Part shown: positions 38,301-50,260 of the stretch, piece by piece
How positions within the stretch are numbered: position 1 is the first letter of the stretch
Layout: each line of letters opens with the position of its first letter
NCBI RefSeq assembly: GCF_963678635.1
Contig: NC_087070.1
Coordinates: forward strand, 51,068,514-51,132,513
Source of the DNA: Symsagittifera roscoffensis
Lineage: Eukaryota > Xenacoelomorpha > Acoela > Convolutidae
Direction of reading: 5' to 3'
Length of the DNA stretch: 64,000 bases
Translations under genes and position numbers: made by a program
The notes under the pieces: model-generated
The model's input: only the letters and a program-made list of their open reading frames with translations
Database searches by the model: none
Told to the model about the DNA's origin: nothing

Positions 38301-41300
38301 CAGAAAACTTCTCCTTAGGAAATTCCTTTTTTCAACAAACTCGAAACCGCTTTTAAGTTCGAAAACAAACATTAATATTAGGATCTCTGCTTATTTGTCA
38401 GATTTGTTTGTGACCTCAAAAAGCTAGAAAAAATTGATGTCTTTCGATAGAAACTCAATTTTAATGTCTTCTACTTGACAGTTATTCCTAGTAGGGTTCT
38501 TGCGAAACGTAACCCCAACGCTAACAGTCATCCACGATATTCCTCCATCTCGAGGATATATTAGACGGCTTGCTTACTGACATGAGCTCATGAACTTATT
38601 TTTTATCTATTGTTTTTATACATATGAAATTTCTCAAAAAATTGTTCTCTGCCTAAGTCCGCTAGTAGGATATACCCTTTTTGTCTACTAATCCACTATA
38701 TACATGCCAAAGCTTCAGTTTAAAGTTATTGTCACTATATTTGGCTAAACCCTCAATTAACCAAAGTGCTCGAATACTTGTTAAATATCTTCATTTTTTT
38801 TTCGGGGGTTTAAGTGGTCCTTTATGCAGTCTATGAGTACTCTAAAATCTATGATCAATTGAATTCTTCATCACATATATATCCAACCATTCACGCTTGT
38901 TGCTATTTATTCTAATCCTTCATCATTTGTCGAGGCTTATCCTTAATTTTTCTTAAATTCAATTTTATTTCTAGCCATTTTAACGTAACTAAACCTAAAT
39001 CATTCATCAGTAAAGCTACCAATTATCGAAACAACGAATAACAAAAACGAATGAAAAAAGGAACTGATTTGGGTGTTTTTACCAAATCATTGGAGTTTTA
39101 TGACACGTTTTGGATATAAAACGATTGAACAATAAAATAACGCGCTTAAACCAATCTTAAACGCTAACCACATAGCACCAAACGCCAAGTTTTAGTTTCG
39201 GCACAAAAATATTAGGTATCGCAACAAAATCGAAAGCTAAAACACAAACAGATCCAGCTTATTTTGATAAAATAGGCTTCTTATAATAGCTTATGCACCA
39301 GAAAATTGATTTTTTTAAACCAAAATTTTCAATTTCAGTCCTGGTTTCAGCTATAGGATCAAACTTTTCAGTTAAATTAAGTATATTTTACAATCAAAAT
39401 TTTCAAATTTCTGTAAAAGGATTCGGATAAAACAGCAAATTTGAACTTGTAAAACCCAAAAAAAGATGCCATAAGCCAAAAACATGGTCTTAAATGGTAA
39501 GTTTTTATTAGTAACTGAGTTTTTTGTATCAAAATAAAGCTCTGAACGTCGAATTTTGACTTTTTAGAGAAAACTAACTGTGTTGAAACCCACCAATTTG
39601 ATTTTAAAACTTGCTTCCTAATGTTAAATTGCACTTTTCAGAATTCTTGGTGTTTATGGTTTCAGACACAAAAATTTCAATTTCCAAGTCAAAATTTTTA
39701 AAATATAGATAGATATTAGGAGTCTTTAATTCACTTATCAATTTTTGAACTCAAAAAACTTCCAGAAGGTGTTAGTTTGAGCCCTCAAATTATAATTTCA
39801 GCCAAATGAAATCAACGTTTTAGGCTACATTTTTACTCTTTTTGGCAAATTAATTGCTGGAATAGACATATATTAGAGATACCAACCTGTATTTTCAATT
39901 TCAAAACTCTAAAACCAAGTGATCATACCAAAGTTTCAGTTCTAGAAATCATAGTTTCAACTCAGAGACCTAAGTTTCAGCAAACAAATTGGTGACTTTG
40001 ATGTTACAAACCTGTTTAGAAAAGTATATTAGACTAGACCAGCCATCAAAAATTATTATTTTTTTATTCATCGAGTTTGAGAGAGTTTAAGGGTTTTTGG
40101 TTTGAGATTACGAAAACTAGGCTTAAGATACCAATAGATAATTTTTTTTAAAAAATTTTTGCATGATAAAGAATAGACGAAGTATACTTCAGCCTTTAGA
40201 AAAATTTTCACATCAAAAAACTCAACTTCAGCGATCATGGTTTCAGTTTTCAGATTATAGTTTCAGTCCAGAAAAAATCTAGAAATTTTACAAAAAAATA
40301 AGGTTTTAAGCCAGTGATAACCTCAAAAGATATACAATGATATTGCTAATCACAAAAAAGCATCAATAAACCTTACACAAACAAAGTTTCAGGTTTCAGC
40401 TAAAGATTTAGTCACCCAAAAACTAAAAAAATTTAGAAAAAATTTTATAAAACGTTTTTTCCAAAATCTTGTTATAGATTTCATTACTAATATCCTTACT
40501 AACACTGATCATCCGGGAAAAGTTAAAGCATGGTTTTCAGGCATGGACGGATGCTATCTAAATATTAGGAAAGGTTTTCATCTCTCAGATCATAAAAATC
40601 AATAAACTTTTCAATTTCATACTTACAAATAAAAAATACCCAGATTTAACAGTACCTATCAGTTTTATAAGAAGCAAAATTTATCCATATCTAAGCTTTT
40701 ATCAAAATCTACTTCATGTTAAAAATATAACTATTGCATCAAAATCATCCCGCGTTATTTCATTTTCTCCAGCATGCATAGTTTTCAAAGTAGGAACATC
40801 GTTTAAAATTGATAAATCCTTAGAACAAAAAGGCAATAATGCGTATAGTAAATATTGTAAGAATGAAGAATAGTCAATTTCTATCGCACTAAAAAAATCC
40901 AGAGAATCACAAGTAATTATGAACAAAGGTTCATTAGACCAAACACTTGAAAATGTAGAAATGAAATAAAACCGTTTTTTCCTGCTTTAAAACTATTATA
41001 GTTGTAATTTGCTGAATAAATCTTTTACAACTTTTAAAGATTTGTGCAGTTTATCTAACATTTTGTATACTGAGCAATAAATTTAACTTATTCTTACTAA
41101 AAATAGAATAAGAGTATTCCTATTCCATTTTTTCTGTATGCCACTAATCAAGCAATTTTTTGTGTGCGTCTGCTGGTGTTTTCTATTCAAGCAATTGCGA
41201 AAAGCATAAAGCTTTTTGAAAAAAAGCTTTCAAAAGGAGAACATTCTCGTGTATAAAAACATATATAATACAAAAGATACTACAATACTGCATTACACCC

Positions 41301-42964
41301 ACAATGTTGAGCCAAAAATGCGTAGACATGGATTAAATTCTTAACCGAGATCGAAAACTGTCATGTATACCAACAACTTTAGACCATCCTCAAATTCAAT
41401 TAAAGATAGAAAGATGGGAAGCCAATGGCTGGGACAAAAAAAAAGTTTTTTGAATTCATCATATTTGCAAAAAAACTGCAAAAGGCCAGGAGCGCAAAAA
41501 AAAACAGTTTTACGAGTCTATAATTATTTCATTCTCAGGCGGTTTTATCACTGAAATTTCAGCATTACAATTAAGAGAATGAATAATTACCCTACGTAAA
41601 AAAACGAAAATTAATAGAGTGAAACCTTTGATGAAAGAACTAGCCAATGTAAAAATGTACACAATAATTCTGCGACGTTAATTAGCACCACCGAATTCCT
41701 CTAAGGGCAAAAAAAAACTTTTCCACCCGACTCGCCGCAGATTTATGCCAGCATTTGTTGGTTGCTTTATGTAGCTTTTTAAAACTCATCGTACCATCAT
41801 ACCATGGTACCATCGCATGATACCATAACTCATGGTACCATTAAGCAACGCAAATGATTGTTTGCAGCCTTTGAGTAACTTATGATTTGCTCCTCAAAAA
41901 TTTGGCCAAGGCAATTTGGTAGTTTAGAATCCACAACACGCAGGTAATTAAATCCTTAAATATAACCGATTTTTAGAAGAACCCTTTGAAAATTGGACTG
42001 CATCCTTATTTTGTTTGTTTACGTAAAAGTTCATTTGATAAAACTCAGACAAAATTTTTCTCTATTTAAACTGTGAACATGGATTGGTGAGAGGATTACA
42101 ACAAAAGAGAAAATCTTCCACTTATGTAATTGAATATGATAACGTTTTGTAATTGGTGTCTAACTTTCCTTTTATTCCATTTTTCATTTTGATTTAATTC
42201 TAATTCAAATCTTTTCTATTTCTTATCAAAAAAGAAACTAAACTTGCTAGTTATGAAAAAAAGCTGTCAAACTAAAGTAATATTTGTTTGTTCTTGCCTT
42301 ACAATTTTTTTAATTTTCTACTCGTTGATAATTGCATGTAGTAAATACCAACCAAAAGTGTATAGCTAAATGATTTGTTGATTTTGTTACAATCAGGATG
42401 AAAGTGATAAGTTAATATCATTTGCTTACTTTTCATCGTGCTGGGTTTGCGTGCAACACAAAGAGTACTAAGGTTTGATTTGAGAAGGACACAAAAATCA
42501 ACCATACTAAGCTTGTGAATGACACCAATTTCAACATCATCTGTAATAAACATAAATTAGAACTGTGTCACGATGTTTGACAACAGAGTTTGAACCGGTT
42601 ATGAACTGTAAGCTGTCAGTCAAGTTATACAAAATCACAACCGGAACAAAAAGAAGCTGGCATGGTGTCACTGCAATTTTGAAAAGCAAAACCGAATCTA
42701 TCAACTCAATTGCAACCTGGATTCGATGATGATGAAAACTACCAGAATCATGACAGCGAGTAACAATTGGATCAAATCATCTATGACATCAATAACAATG
42801 AGGATGAAGAAGAAGCTCTAAGAACATTTGAAAGAAAAGGAACGATTCAAAATATTTCACTTCATTTTATAACGAATTTATTTCACCTTAAAATATACTG
42901 TCTTCTTTTCAAATACTTAACCGAACCCTATTTCCTGATTTTTTGTTGGATTTCACGACTTTTT

Positions 42965-43757
42965 TGTCGGAGTTTTTGTTGGATATCCATACAAGCTGAC
43001 CGGTTGAAACGCTTTGTCATGAAAAACAGACAAAGAAATGATAAGCACTCGGTCCTTTTGGAGCCTAACAGAGACACAAAGAAATAGAACACCTGCAATT
43101 CAAAGACTGAAAAAAAACTGAATTGAAAAAAAAAACTTGTAGAAAAGACTACTGAAAACCAGGCCGAAAGATGAAACAAATATCCGGCGAAAAACAGTCT
43201 ATAAAGATTAGAAGTAGACAAAGGTACGTTGAAGCATTTTTTTTTCCTAAAGTTGAACCTGTCTGAAATCTTCATAAGTTCTTATTCCACTCTCATTTCC
43301 ACTCGATCAGTCAAGTTAACATTTTCCGGATTAATTTTCTTTATTTTGTTTCTTTTTAATTTTTAAATTTATTAAGATACATTCTTAGAATTTGTATAAT
43401 TTCCCGAAAAATAAAAGCAGCAGCACGGATCCAAACTGATAACCCAATTCTCTAAGAAGCCTTAGGTGGACAAATCAATCAGCAATCTAGACGCAGAATA
43501 CAGGCAAACGAAGTGCTTTTTTAAATGTATAAACTAGGTTTTGACCCCATCCTTATTGGTACTTTAAACAGTTGTTCATTAATTGTTTAAATCTTTTTTA
43601 TTTAACTCTCCATTATATAAATTCAAACTCGTTTCTAATCAAAGTTTATAATCTATAAGTATGGTCAAGATATTTGACAATCTTAGGCGAGACTTATAAC
43701 TTAGGATAAATTACTAAGCAGTCAACCAGCAATGGTGGCTTAGTAAACCTGTAAGCT
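42965..43757 (+). repeat. Dispersed repeat, copy B
   Basis: See 37490-38300; diverged by substitutions and small indels, same orientation, 5.5 kb apart. Confidence 0.6.
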
Positions 43758-44360
43758 GTCGGAGTGTCAAAAATCAGATAATGAAAAAGAAAGGGGAATT
43801 AAAACACGAAAAATTGTTGAGATACTTACATTAGTCCGAGAAAACTATATTGAAACCATTAGTTGAAACAAAGATAAAATTTTTGCAAGCAGATCTTCTG
43901 AGAAAAACTACTATCAAAGTACGCTATTTTTAAATTGTGGTTGAATTTTTTCTTATGATAATAATGATTGCAACACTGTCCGGGTTGAACAAAAATTCTG
44001 ACCATACAATTTCTTTAAATACAAAACATCTTGTCTTAAGGTTAATTTAATTCCATATGGAACAAACAAACTCTGAAATCTGTTTGATTAAAACTTTCCC
44101 TCACTTGAACAATTAAAGACTAGCCTTAGCTTAAGAAAATCGATTTTCTCACAAAAATTTTGTTTTGTCTGGAAACGTATGTCATTGAAAAGTTTTTTTG
44201 TTTTTGTATAAAAAAAATCTCTAGTATTTCTCTACTAAAAAATTCTCAACTAAAAATAATAACCACTAGTTAGTTCATTATGGCTTGGAAGCTTAAATTT
44301 CAAAAATACATTTGATTGAAAATTTTTGCCTGTTTTAAGTGTCATTTGCAAGTCTATTCT

Positions 44361-45287
44361 CCAGGGTTGACCAAAAATGCTTATCATTCAATTTTCAGAT
44401 ATGAAAAATGCTTATCATACAATTTCGTACAATTCTATAGAACAGAAAATGTTAAGAAAACTCTAAGATAAGCATTTGGCATTTTTCCATATATTAAAAT
44501 TGTAGGATAAGCATTTTTTCATAAACCAAAAAAATTTTTTTTTGATTTTTTTTTTTCAAAATTTTTAAGATGTGTTCGTGACCAAGCACAAGTGACTAAA
44601 ACCATGGTTTACACATAATTAGAGTCACCAAAGGATTGATAGCCTGGCATTTACAATGCTTTGGAAATGACCTGAATTGTGTAAGAGTTCTCTTCACAAA
44701 TCACATACTGAATGCATCAATCTTTTAAGTTTTGTCTAAACTATTCAAAGATATTTTTTTTAAATTAGAATTTTCAAATTATTAGACATTGATCAAGGCA
44801 TATATAAACAAGCCATAAAAATGGGAGTTTTTAGCCTGTTTGGAAAAAAATATCCAGAGAAACAGAAAAAAAATCCAATTTTTGTGTATACAGTACTACG
44901 TAACGCAGACAAAAAATTAAAATTTGCAGAATAAAATTCGATTGACTGTTGAAAAAAAAAATTGGGGCGATTTCAATATTACAAGGAAAATATTTTTTGT
45001 CGCCATCAAAAAAAACCTAGTCATACAGTTTTGGTATTTGAAATTGTATGATAAGCATTTTTATTCCAAAAAAAGAAACATAGTTTTTTTCATCACCAGT
45101 TTGTTTTATTTGGTTCAAATAGCCGCAGAAACTAGTTCAAATCTTTTTTCAATGATTTTTTAAATTTGTATGAAAAATGTTTTAGGTGCATTTTCCCATA
45201 CATTTGATGTATGGAATTGTATGATAAGCATTTTCGGTGTATGGAATTGTAAGATAAGCATTTTCGGTTGATGGAGGTCAATCCTGG
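44361..45287. mobile_element. Non-autonomous inverted-repeat element
   Basis: Starts CCAGGGTTGACC and ends GGTCAATCCTGG, with sub-repeats of ATGCTTATCATACAATT inside each arm (inverted at the right end; further copies internally near 44500 and 45045). 927 bp, no coding capacity beyond a 79-codon frame. No clear target duplication was seen. The form is that of a MITE-like or foldback element; family not recognised. Confidence 0.5.
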
Positions 45288-45601
45288 CTACCATAGAAAA
45301 ACATGAAATTACTTAAACAATCAACTTCAAATTCAAAATTTAATCATGCTTTTTGAAAGGTTTTTTGGTTTTTGGTTTGTTTAAAGATTAATTTTTTTCG
45401 CGTTTTCCCAATATTAAGGTGTTTTCAAAATAAGTTTTTGTAAATCCTCTCTCATTTCACAAGTATTTGAGTTGATGAAGTTAATTTTTTACAGCAGTTA
45501 GCAACAACTGGCCGGTTTCTAATGATATAAATCATTGGGTTGGATTGTTTTTTTTTTCACAAAATAATAATTTTTTACAGCGTTTTGTGTAAAACAAAAC
45601 A

Positions 45602-45607
45602 AAAACG
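45602..45607. repeat. Target-site duplication AAAACG, left
   Basis: Identical to 63833-63838 directly after the right end of Polinton-2; 6 bp is the standard Polinton duplication. Confidence 0.9.
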
Positions 45608-45870
45608 AGTAGTATAGATATACGACACTGGGATCGGGGGGGGGGGTGATCCTTACAGGGATCATTGGGTATAGATTATACCTAATGATCCCTATGTAAA
45701 TATTTATACCTAATGATCGCTATGTAAATATTTATACCTAATGATCCCTATGTAAAATATTTATACCTAATGATCCCTATGTAAAATATTTATACCTAAT
45801 GATCCCAATGTATAATTTTTATACTTAATGATCCCTATGTAAAACATCGGTAAATTATTGAGTATTCCCA
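45608..45870 (+). repeat. Left terminal inverted repeat, Polinton-2
   Basis: Terminal 25 bp, a G run, then about six tandem units of some 28-30 bp (TAATGATCCCTATGTAAAATATTTATACC). The right TIR (63548-63832) has the same plan with more, slightly different units. Confidence 0.9.
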
Positions 45871-46742
45871 CTGAACGTTGTGGAAACAGGAAGGGAATTA
45901 AGTTTTGGTCGGTGCACGTTTTCCCTTCTAAAGTTTGGGGGTATTGGCTTGTTCACATGTAAAAGGACGTTATATACCTATTATATGTAATAGGAAAGCA
46001 CCAGATTTTGGCAGCGTAGCTTAACTGTTGGCTGCAGTGAACGATTTCCTTCAAAAATGCATGTTTCTTTGCTGAATCTCGAAGAAAGGAAAATTCATCA
46101 ATTGCGGCGGCCGCCACCTCTATTTAGGCAAAAGCTAATGATCATTAGACCGAAATAAGAATTAAAAGTTTCTTTAAGCCAAATGAAGGTAAAAAACAAA
46201 GAAAAATTATGGAACACTGAAAACTCTAAAATAATGAAATTGGCTTAAAAATTTTGACATTTCCATTTTCCGTGTCTACAGGAGACTGAAAAAAAACGTC
46301 TGAAACCTATGACAAAAGCTTTGATTTTATAGAAAGGTTGAAAGAGCTAATAAGTTGAAGTGGGTTAAGATCTTGAAAAACGAGAACACTGATGAAAGCC
46401 AAAAGTGCCCAGAAATATTGTCAAAACTTGTACCTAACTTGTTACTATAAAATTGAAGTGGAACAAAATTTCTTGGGGTCCGAGTAGAGGAAACGCATGG
46501 TGCTCGACTCTCAGCCGAAAGGCGGCGTTTCGAAACCCGTCCGGAAATTGTACTGAAAGGAGGCAACAGTTGCTGGTATGGTGACATCCCCCCCATAGAT
46601 CGATTTTGTATTTTTTATAGTAATCTAACTTCTCGGATTACTGCTATTCAGTTAAAAATTGGGTAAAAATGTCAATTACTAAAAAATCTAGTCTTTAAAA
46701 TGAAATTGAAAAGTGTACAAAACAGACATAGTAAATAGTTAG
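45871..46742. other. Spacer between left TIR and protease
   Basis: No gene supported. A tRNA-like B-box (GTTTCGAAACC near 46529) follows a GGTGCTCGACTCTCAGCC stretch; this may be a SINE fragment but is weak. Confidence 0.4.
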
Positions 46743-47181
46743 TTAATGTGTAAGCATGTGAGTTAGGAAACGTTTCAAAACATGATCATTTATGTAAGCA
46801 AAATCAGAAGCATCACCATTAAAGTTTTTATCATAAATCAAATGTGCAATATAAATGGCCGCACATGGTAGAGTTTGAGTCTTGCATGGGAAAGTTTGTC
46901 ATCAATTCAGTCACCTGATGAAAATTCTCGTTCAATCGTTTATACAGATTGGTGTACTGCCAAAGAGGAAGACCGAGAGGATCAGCAAAAAACAAAACAT
47001 TTCTTATGTTGCAAATTACAATCCAATGTGTCCCCCGAGAATCTGATTTTGAAGTGTTCACAATCATAAAGATATTGTTGGGGATGTGAGGTGGAAAATT
47101 GTCCGCTGCAAATACTCCAAGAAACTTATCATTCAGATGTTTACAGTTCTGAATGAGATCCTGCAACTGGATTTCATCCAT
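46743..47181 (-). pseudogene. Adenovirus-type cysteine protease, Polinton-2
   Basis: Maturation protease of the capsid block. ATG at 47181. FLGVFAADNFP, then GTHWIVI (catalytic His), LFFADPLGLPL (Asp), MQDSN (oxyanion Gln) and the Cys-containing PCAAIYIAHLIYD near the end. A frameshift near 46877 separates the Gln from the Cys segment, so the C-terminal quarter (to the stop at 46743) is out of frame. It starts 2 bp after the major capsid stop. Confidence 0.85.
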
Positions 47182-47183
47182 TT

Positions 47184-48500
47184 TTAGACGGTCGAAATTG
47201 GAATGACGTTCTTTGTATCTTTGCGGTCGGAGGTAATAAATACATTGGATGAGCGTATACGCCAAACATAAATTTCAAGGTTTGCTGTCAACGCGTTTGA
47301 GAATTGAAGATCGAGTGAAACTGAGCAGTTAGTAAGTTCTGGATGCAAGAAGTCATGAGCTGCCTGCTGTGTGCTAGTGAGATCAAAACACATAATAAAG
47401 TGCTGTTGGTAGTTATCCAGAGTGATTCCCAGCCCGCAGTGCAACACACCTAGCGCTGATAGTGTGTTGAAGAAGAGACGTTTATGATCTTGTGTACTGA
47501 TTGGTGTACTTGCTATTGGTAAACCGTTCCGTCTCAAGGTAACTTGCTCCAATCCAAACTTTTGATATTGAATGAAAAGGATTCGTTCGGTTTGTTCCTA
47601 GAAATGCATTATTTGTGTTCAATGCTATTATAATTTGTCTCACCGGTTCACGAGCAAAAATATCTTCCTGTTGCCAGCTGCGCTGACCAGCTGTTGCAAG
47701 AAATGTTTTTGTAATTTCTTCTTGATATGGGTAGTTCGCAGGAGTTTTGAGCAAAGTTGATTCAATGGCAGAGAGCACATGGTCGGTCACAGTCATTTTT
47801 CTAACATATAGGTTCGCTTCGAGTATTTGCAGCTTGTAATGCTTGGCAACATCTTCAGAAATAATGGGAAAGTCTTCATGAGAATGTCTGTAGGAAAGTC
47901 TGAGGGTGACACCGCTCAACAAATGCTTATCACATGTGAAAAAATCAACTCTAGCGGGTCCATAGAACCCAATTTCCCTCGATTCACGGACCAGTTCTTG
48001 TTGAGATGTGAAATCAGCTGCATCTATTGCAGCGGGATTGTTTTCAAAACGATATCCCTGACACTTAAGCCATGAGTCTTTGGCTCCTTTGCTGTTAGAA
48101 AATTCTGTTCCAATAAAGCTTTTATGCGCAAAATTACTATTGGCATTTGAGATTTTGAGTCCATTAGCAGAGAGGGTACAGTCAGAGAAAAGGGAATACA
48201 TGGAGTTGTTTAAGAGGAACGGTGAATCAGACACAGTAGGATCAGTGTTGTCGTATCGCAGATCAGCTCCATTTGATTGCGTTACTTTGCATCGTATTTC
48301 CAAATAAATTTTTCGCAGGTCAACAAAATTATTACGGTCAACGGTGATTTCAAATTCAAGCATTGGTTCATTAGGTGAATAGACAGGTCCAATTTTTTTG
48401 ATCGAAAGCGTTTTCAAAAGTAATCAAAAGAGGTTGTTTTTCAAACAAATCCAGAGAGCTATGGGTAGCTTCATTGGGTAACAAATTAGCGATCTTTTTT
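47184..48500 (-). pseudogene. Major capsid protein (double jelly-roll), Polinton-2
   Basis: The predicted main capsid subunit of Polintons. The main frame 48417-47482 has PNEPMLEFEITVDRNNFVDL, FLLNNSMYSLFSDCTLSANG, GPARVDFFTCDKHLLSGVTL and SIESTLLKTPA-like blocks; the C-terminal part (47552-47184) has LFFNTLSALG and ITLDNYQQHFIMCFDLTSTQ. A frameshift in an A4 run near 47560 separates them, and the N-terminal stretch (NLLPNEATHSSLDLFEKQPL, about 48498-48410) is in another frame. Total about 435 residues. No ATG is seen at the N-terminus. Followed on the same strand by the protease. Confidence 0.8.
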
Positions 48501-48569
48501 GATGTTTGACAAAAAATCTGCTCGACTTCTCACTGGTCTGGTTTTTCTTCGAATGGTTGTTTTTCTTTT

Positions 48570-48905
48570 TCAAGCCCCTACTGACCTTCTTCTTCGTAAT
48601 CCATTCATTGGTGTCTTTCGACGACGTCTACCACCACCGAGTTGTTTTCTTGCAGTTTTTGTGACAGTGTTTTTCAATGCTTGTTTAGGAGACTTCTTTT
48701 TCATAGCGACATCAATCAGTTCTGGCGCTGCTCTCATCAAACGTTCTCTGCCCAGTTTTTTCGCGGCCGGTAGAATAACCCGTCGTGCAAACGGTATAGC
48801 AACACGACCAATACCAGCAGCCAAAGCGCCAAATCCACTGCCGCGTTGTCGGTAGCGTCCAGAGAAATGAGGAAGTGAAGCTTGCTTTGCATAATATTGT
48901 TCCAT
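48570..48905 (-). CDS. Basic core/virion protein, Polinton-2
   Basis: An intact 111-residue frame from ATG 48905. N-terminal Gly/Arg patch (GRYRQRGSGFGALAAG), a central amphipathic part (FARRVILPAAKKLGRE) and an Arg-rich tail (GGGRRRRKTPMNGLRRRRS). In known Polintons a short basic Gly-rich gene of this kind lies beside the capsid genes and is compared with adenovirus core/cement proteins. Likely nucleic-acid binding inside the particle. Confidence 0.65.
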   Translation of the reverse strand: MEQYYAKQASLPHFSGRYRQRGSGFGALAAGIGRVAIPFARRVILPAAKKLGRERLMRAAPELIDVAMKKKSPKQALKNTVTKTARKQLGGGRRRRKTPMNGLRRRRSVGA

Positions 48906-48911
48906 TGGTTT

Positions 48912-49779
48912 TCAATCAAAGCGCTTGAATTTTAGAGTCAACACAACTATATCAGTTCCTGCAAAGGGCACTAGTCTTCCAGTTTCTGTGCGCAACTGAC
49001 CGATATTGATTGTACAGATGAAATGAATAATTTTTTGTAGTCTAAATTAGTGAAGTTTTTTCGATGATTAGGTTCAATGCTGCAGGCACTACCGTTTTTG
49101 ATGCGTCTATTTGAGTCAATGACCCGTAACAATGGGGCCTTTGCATCACCAACAGTTTGGTATTGAATAATGTCAATATAGACAAAAATTAGACTCGTCC
49201 CACTTGATAAGTCATATGGGAAATGAGATTCGTACAATTCTTTTCCCTCATAAGATGCATCGAAGGAGGGTATCATTTTATAACCAATGTGATATTCACC
49301 GTTCTCATCAAGCTTTGCATTGTAGCCTAACAGACTGGGTATTTGGGGACTTGGTAATGAGATTCCTTCATTTGCATTCATCCAAATGCTCATGCTATTC
49401 GTGATTTCTTGAGGACTCACATCAAAATGTATTTTGTCTTTGAGTTTTGTTTTTATCTCATTAATCAATTGTTCTATAAAAGTGTACTTTCCTGATTTGA
49501 TAAAAATTTTTTCGCCATAGTAGGGTCTGGAAATTGTATTCCGATTGCCAGCGTTGGAATTACTGGCTACTACTTCGGATGCTCTGAAGTACGTAAATTC
49601 ATCATCAGTAACATTGTTTATTTTGTGGGAAAAATTATTTCTGAGAGAGCAACTCTCCAATCTCCGTCTAAAGCTATTTCTTCTTTACAAAAATTTCTAA
49701 AACTGGCCAAAGTGTTGTCTGGGAAATAATCCATTGATGCTGTTGAAATCAAATGTACAGTACACTCATCACTGCCCAT
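48912..49779 (-). pseudogene. Minor capsid (penton-like) protein, Polinton-2
   Basis: ATG at 49779. N-terminal block SMDYFPDNTLASF, GDWRVALSEI; middle GKYTFIEQLINEIKTKLKD; late block YQTVGDAKAPLLRVI and a last strand near TGRLVPFAGT. Frameshifts lie near 49630 and near 49010, where the frame to the true stop (48912) is left. It is the predicted single jelly-roll vertex protein and is homologous to 1-569. It ends 6 bp before the basic core gene. Confidence 0.8.
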
Positions 49780-49811
49780 TTTCGTTATAATCAGCTTTGT
49801 TTCCAATTAAA

Positions 49812-50260
49812 CTAAGTTTTTTTTTCATAAAGTTTTCCGCTGATTTCTTCCTTTTCCGCATCAATGAGACTGTATGTTGGAGGGTTTACAGTAGGAATGG
49901 CAACTATTTCAAAAACTTCGTCTGTAAAAATCTGCTTGTAACCTTTTCTAAAAGGCAAGTCAGTCTTCGCTATTCGCACATAGTCACCAACATACAATTT
50001 TGGTTTCTGTACCAACTTCGATGAGCTGTTTGCAATTAATGAAACTAAAGCAGGTACATGTTTTCATGTGACCTTGTTTGGAGCCAATTTTGTTACTCTA
50101 TTAACGCGTGAGTTAATCGTTTGAACAAAACCTTGTAATTTTTCAATATAACTGTAAGTCCATTCAAACTCCAAGTTTTTGTAGATAATACTTTTCAGCG
50201 ATCGAATGTTTCTTTTGGCAAACGCTGATTTTTTTTCACTGTGAGTTTTGTAATTCTTTT
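49812..50260 (-). pseudogene. INT: Integrase remnant, Polinton-2
   Basis: Only the last third of the core (SAFAKRNIRSLKSIIYK, INSRVNRVTKLAPNKV) and the C-terminal domain (VGDYVRIAKTDLPFRKGYKQ, PPTYSLIDAEKEE) remain. The N-terminal segment and both catalytic Asp are deleted, fusing the remnant to the tail of the upstream gene near 50255. The catalytic Glu position reads Lys (AFAKR; AFAERAIQ in Polinton-1). It cannot be active. Confidence 0.8.

Larger units (their letters stand above)
37127..45601. other. Gene-poor AT-rich region
   Basis: No supported gene in 8.5 kb; only short open frames without family features. It holds a diverged repeat pair (37490-38300, 42965-43757), an inverted-repeat element (44361-45287) and a cluster of GGTACC palindromes near 41790-41845. 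The stretch 39000-40700 is monotonous A/T-rich DNA with many TTTCAG and TTTTCAATTTC-like words. Probably host intergenic DNA. Confidence 0.5.

Noticed and set aside
39377-39634. 85-codon minus-strand frame in the A/T-rich region
   Set aside because: Composition like the surrounding non-coding DNA, no start context or motif.
42767-43087. 106-codon plus-strand frame
   Set aside because: Lies in the dispersed repeat; only the last 33 residues are shared with copy A. Treated as repeat, not gene.
45608-45870. Tandem repeats as a possible CRISPR array
   Set aside because: Units are contiguous without unique spacers, occur inverted at the other end of the element, and the DNA is eukaryotic.
46327-46596. 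89-codon minus-strand frame near the left TIR
   Set aside because: No homologue recognised, atypical composition, overlaps the tRNA-like stretch.
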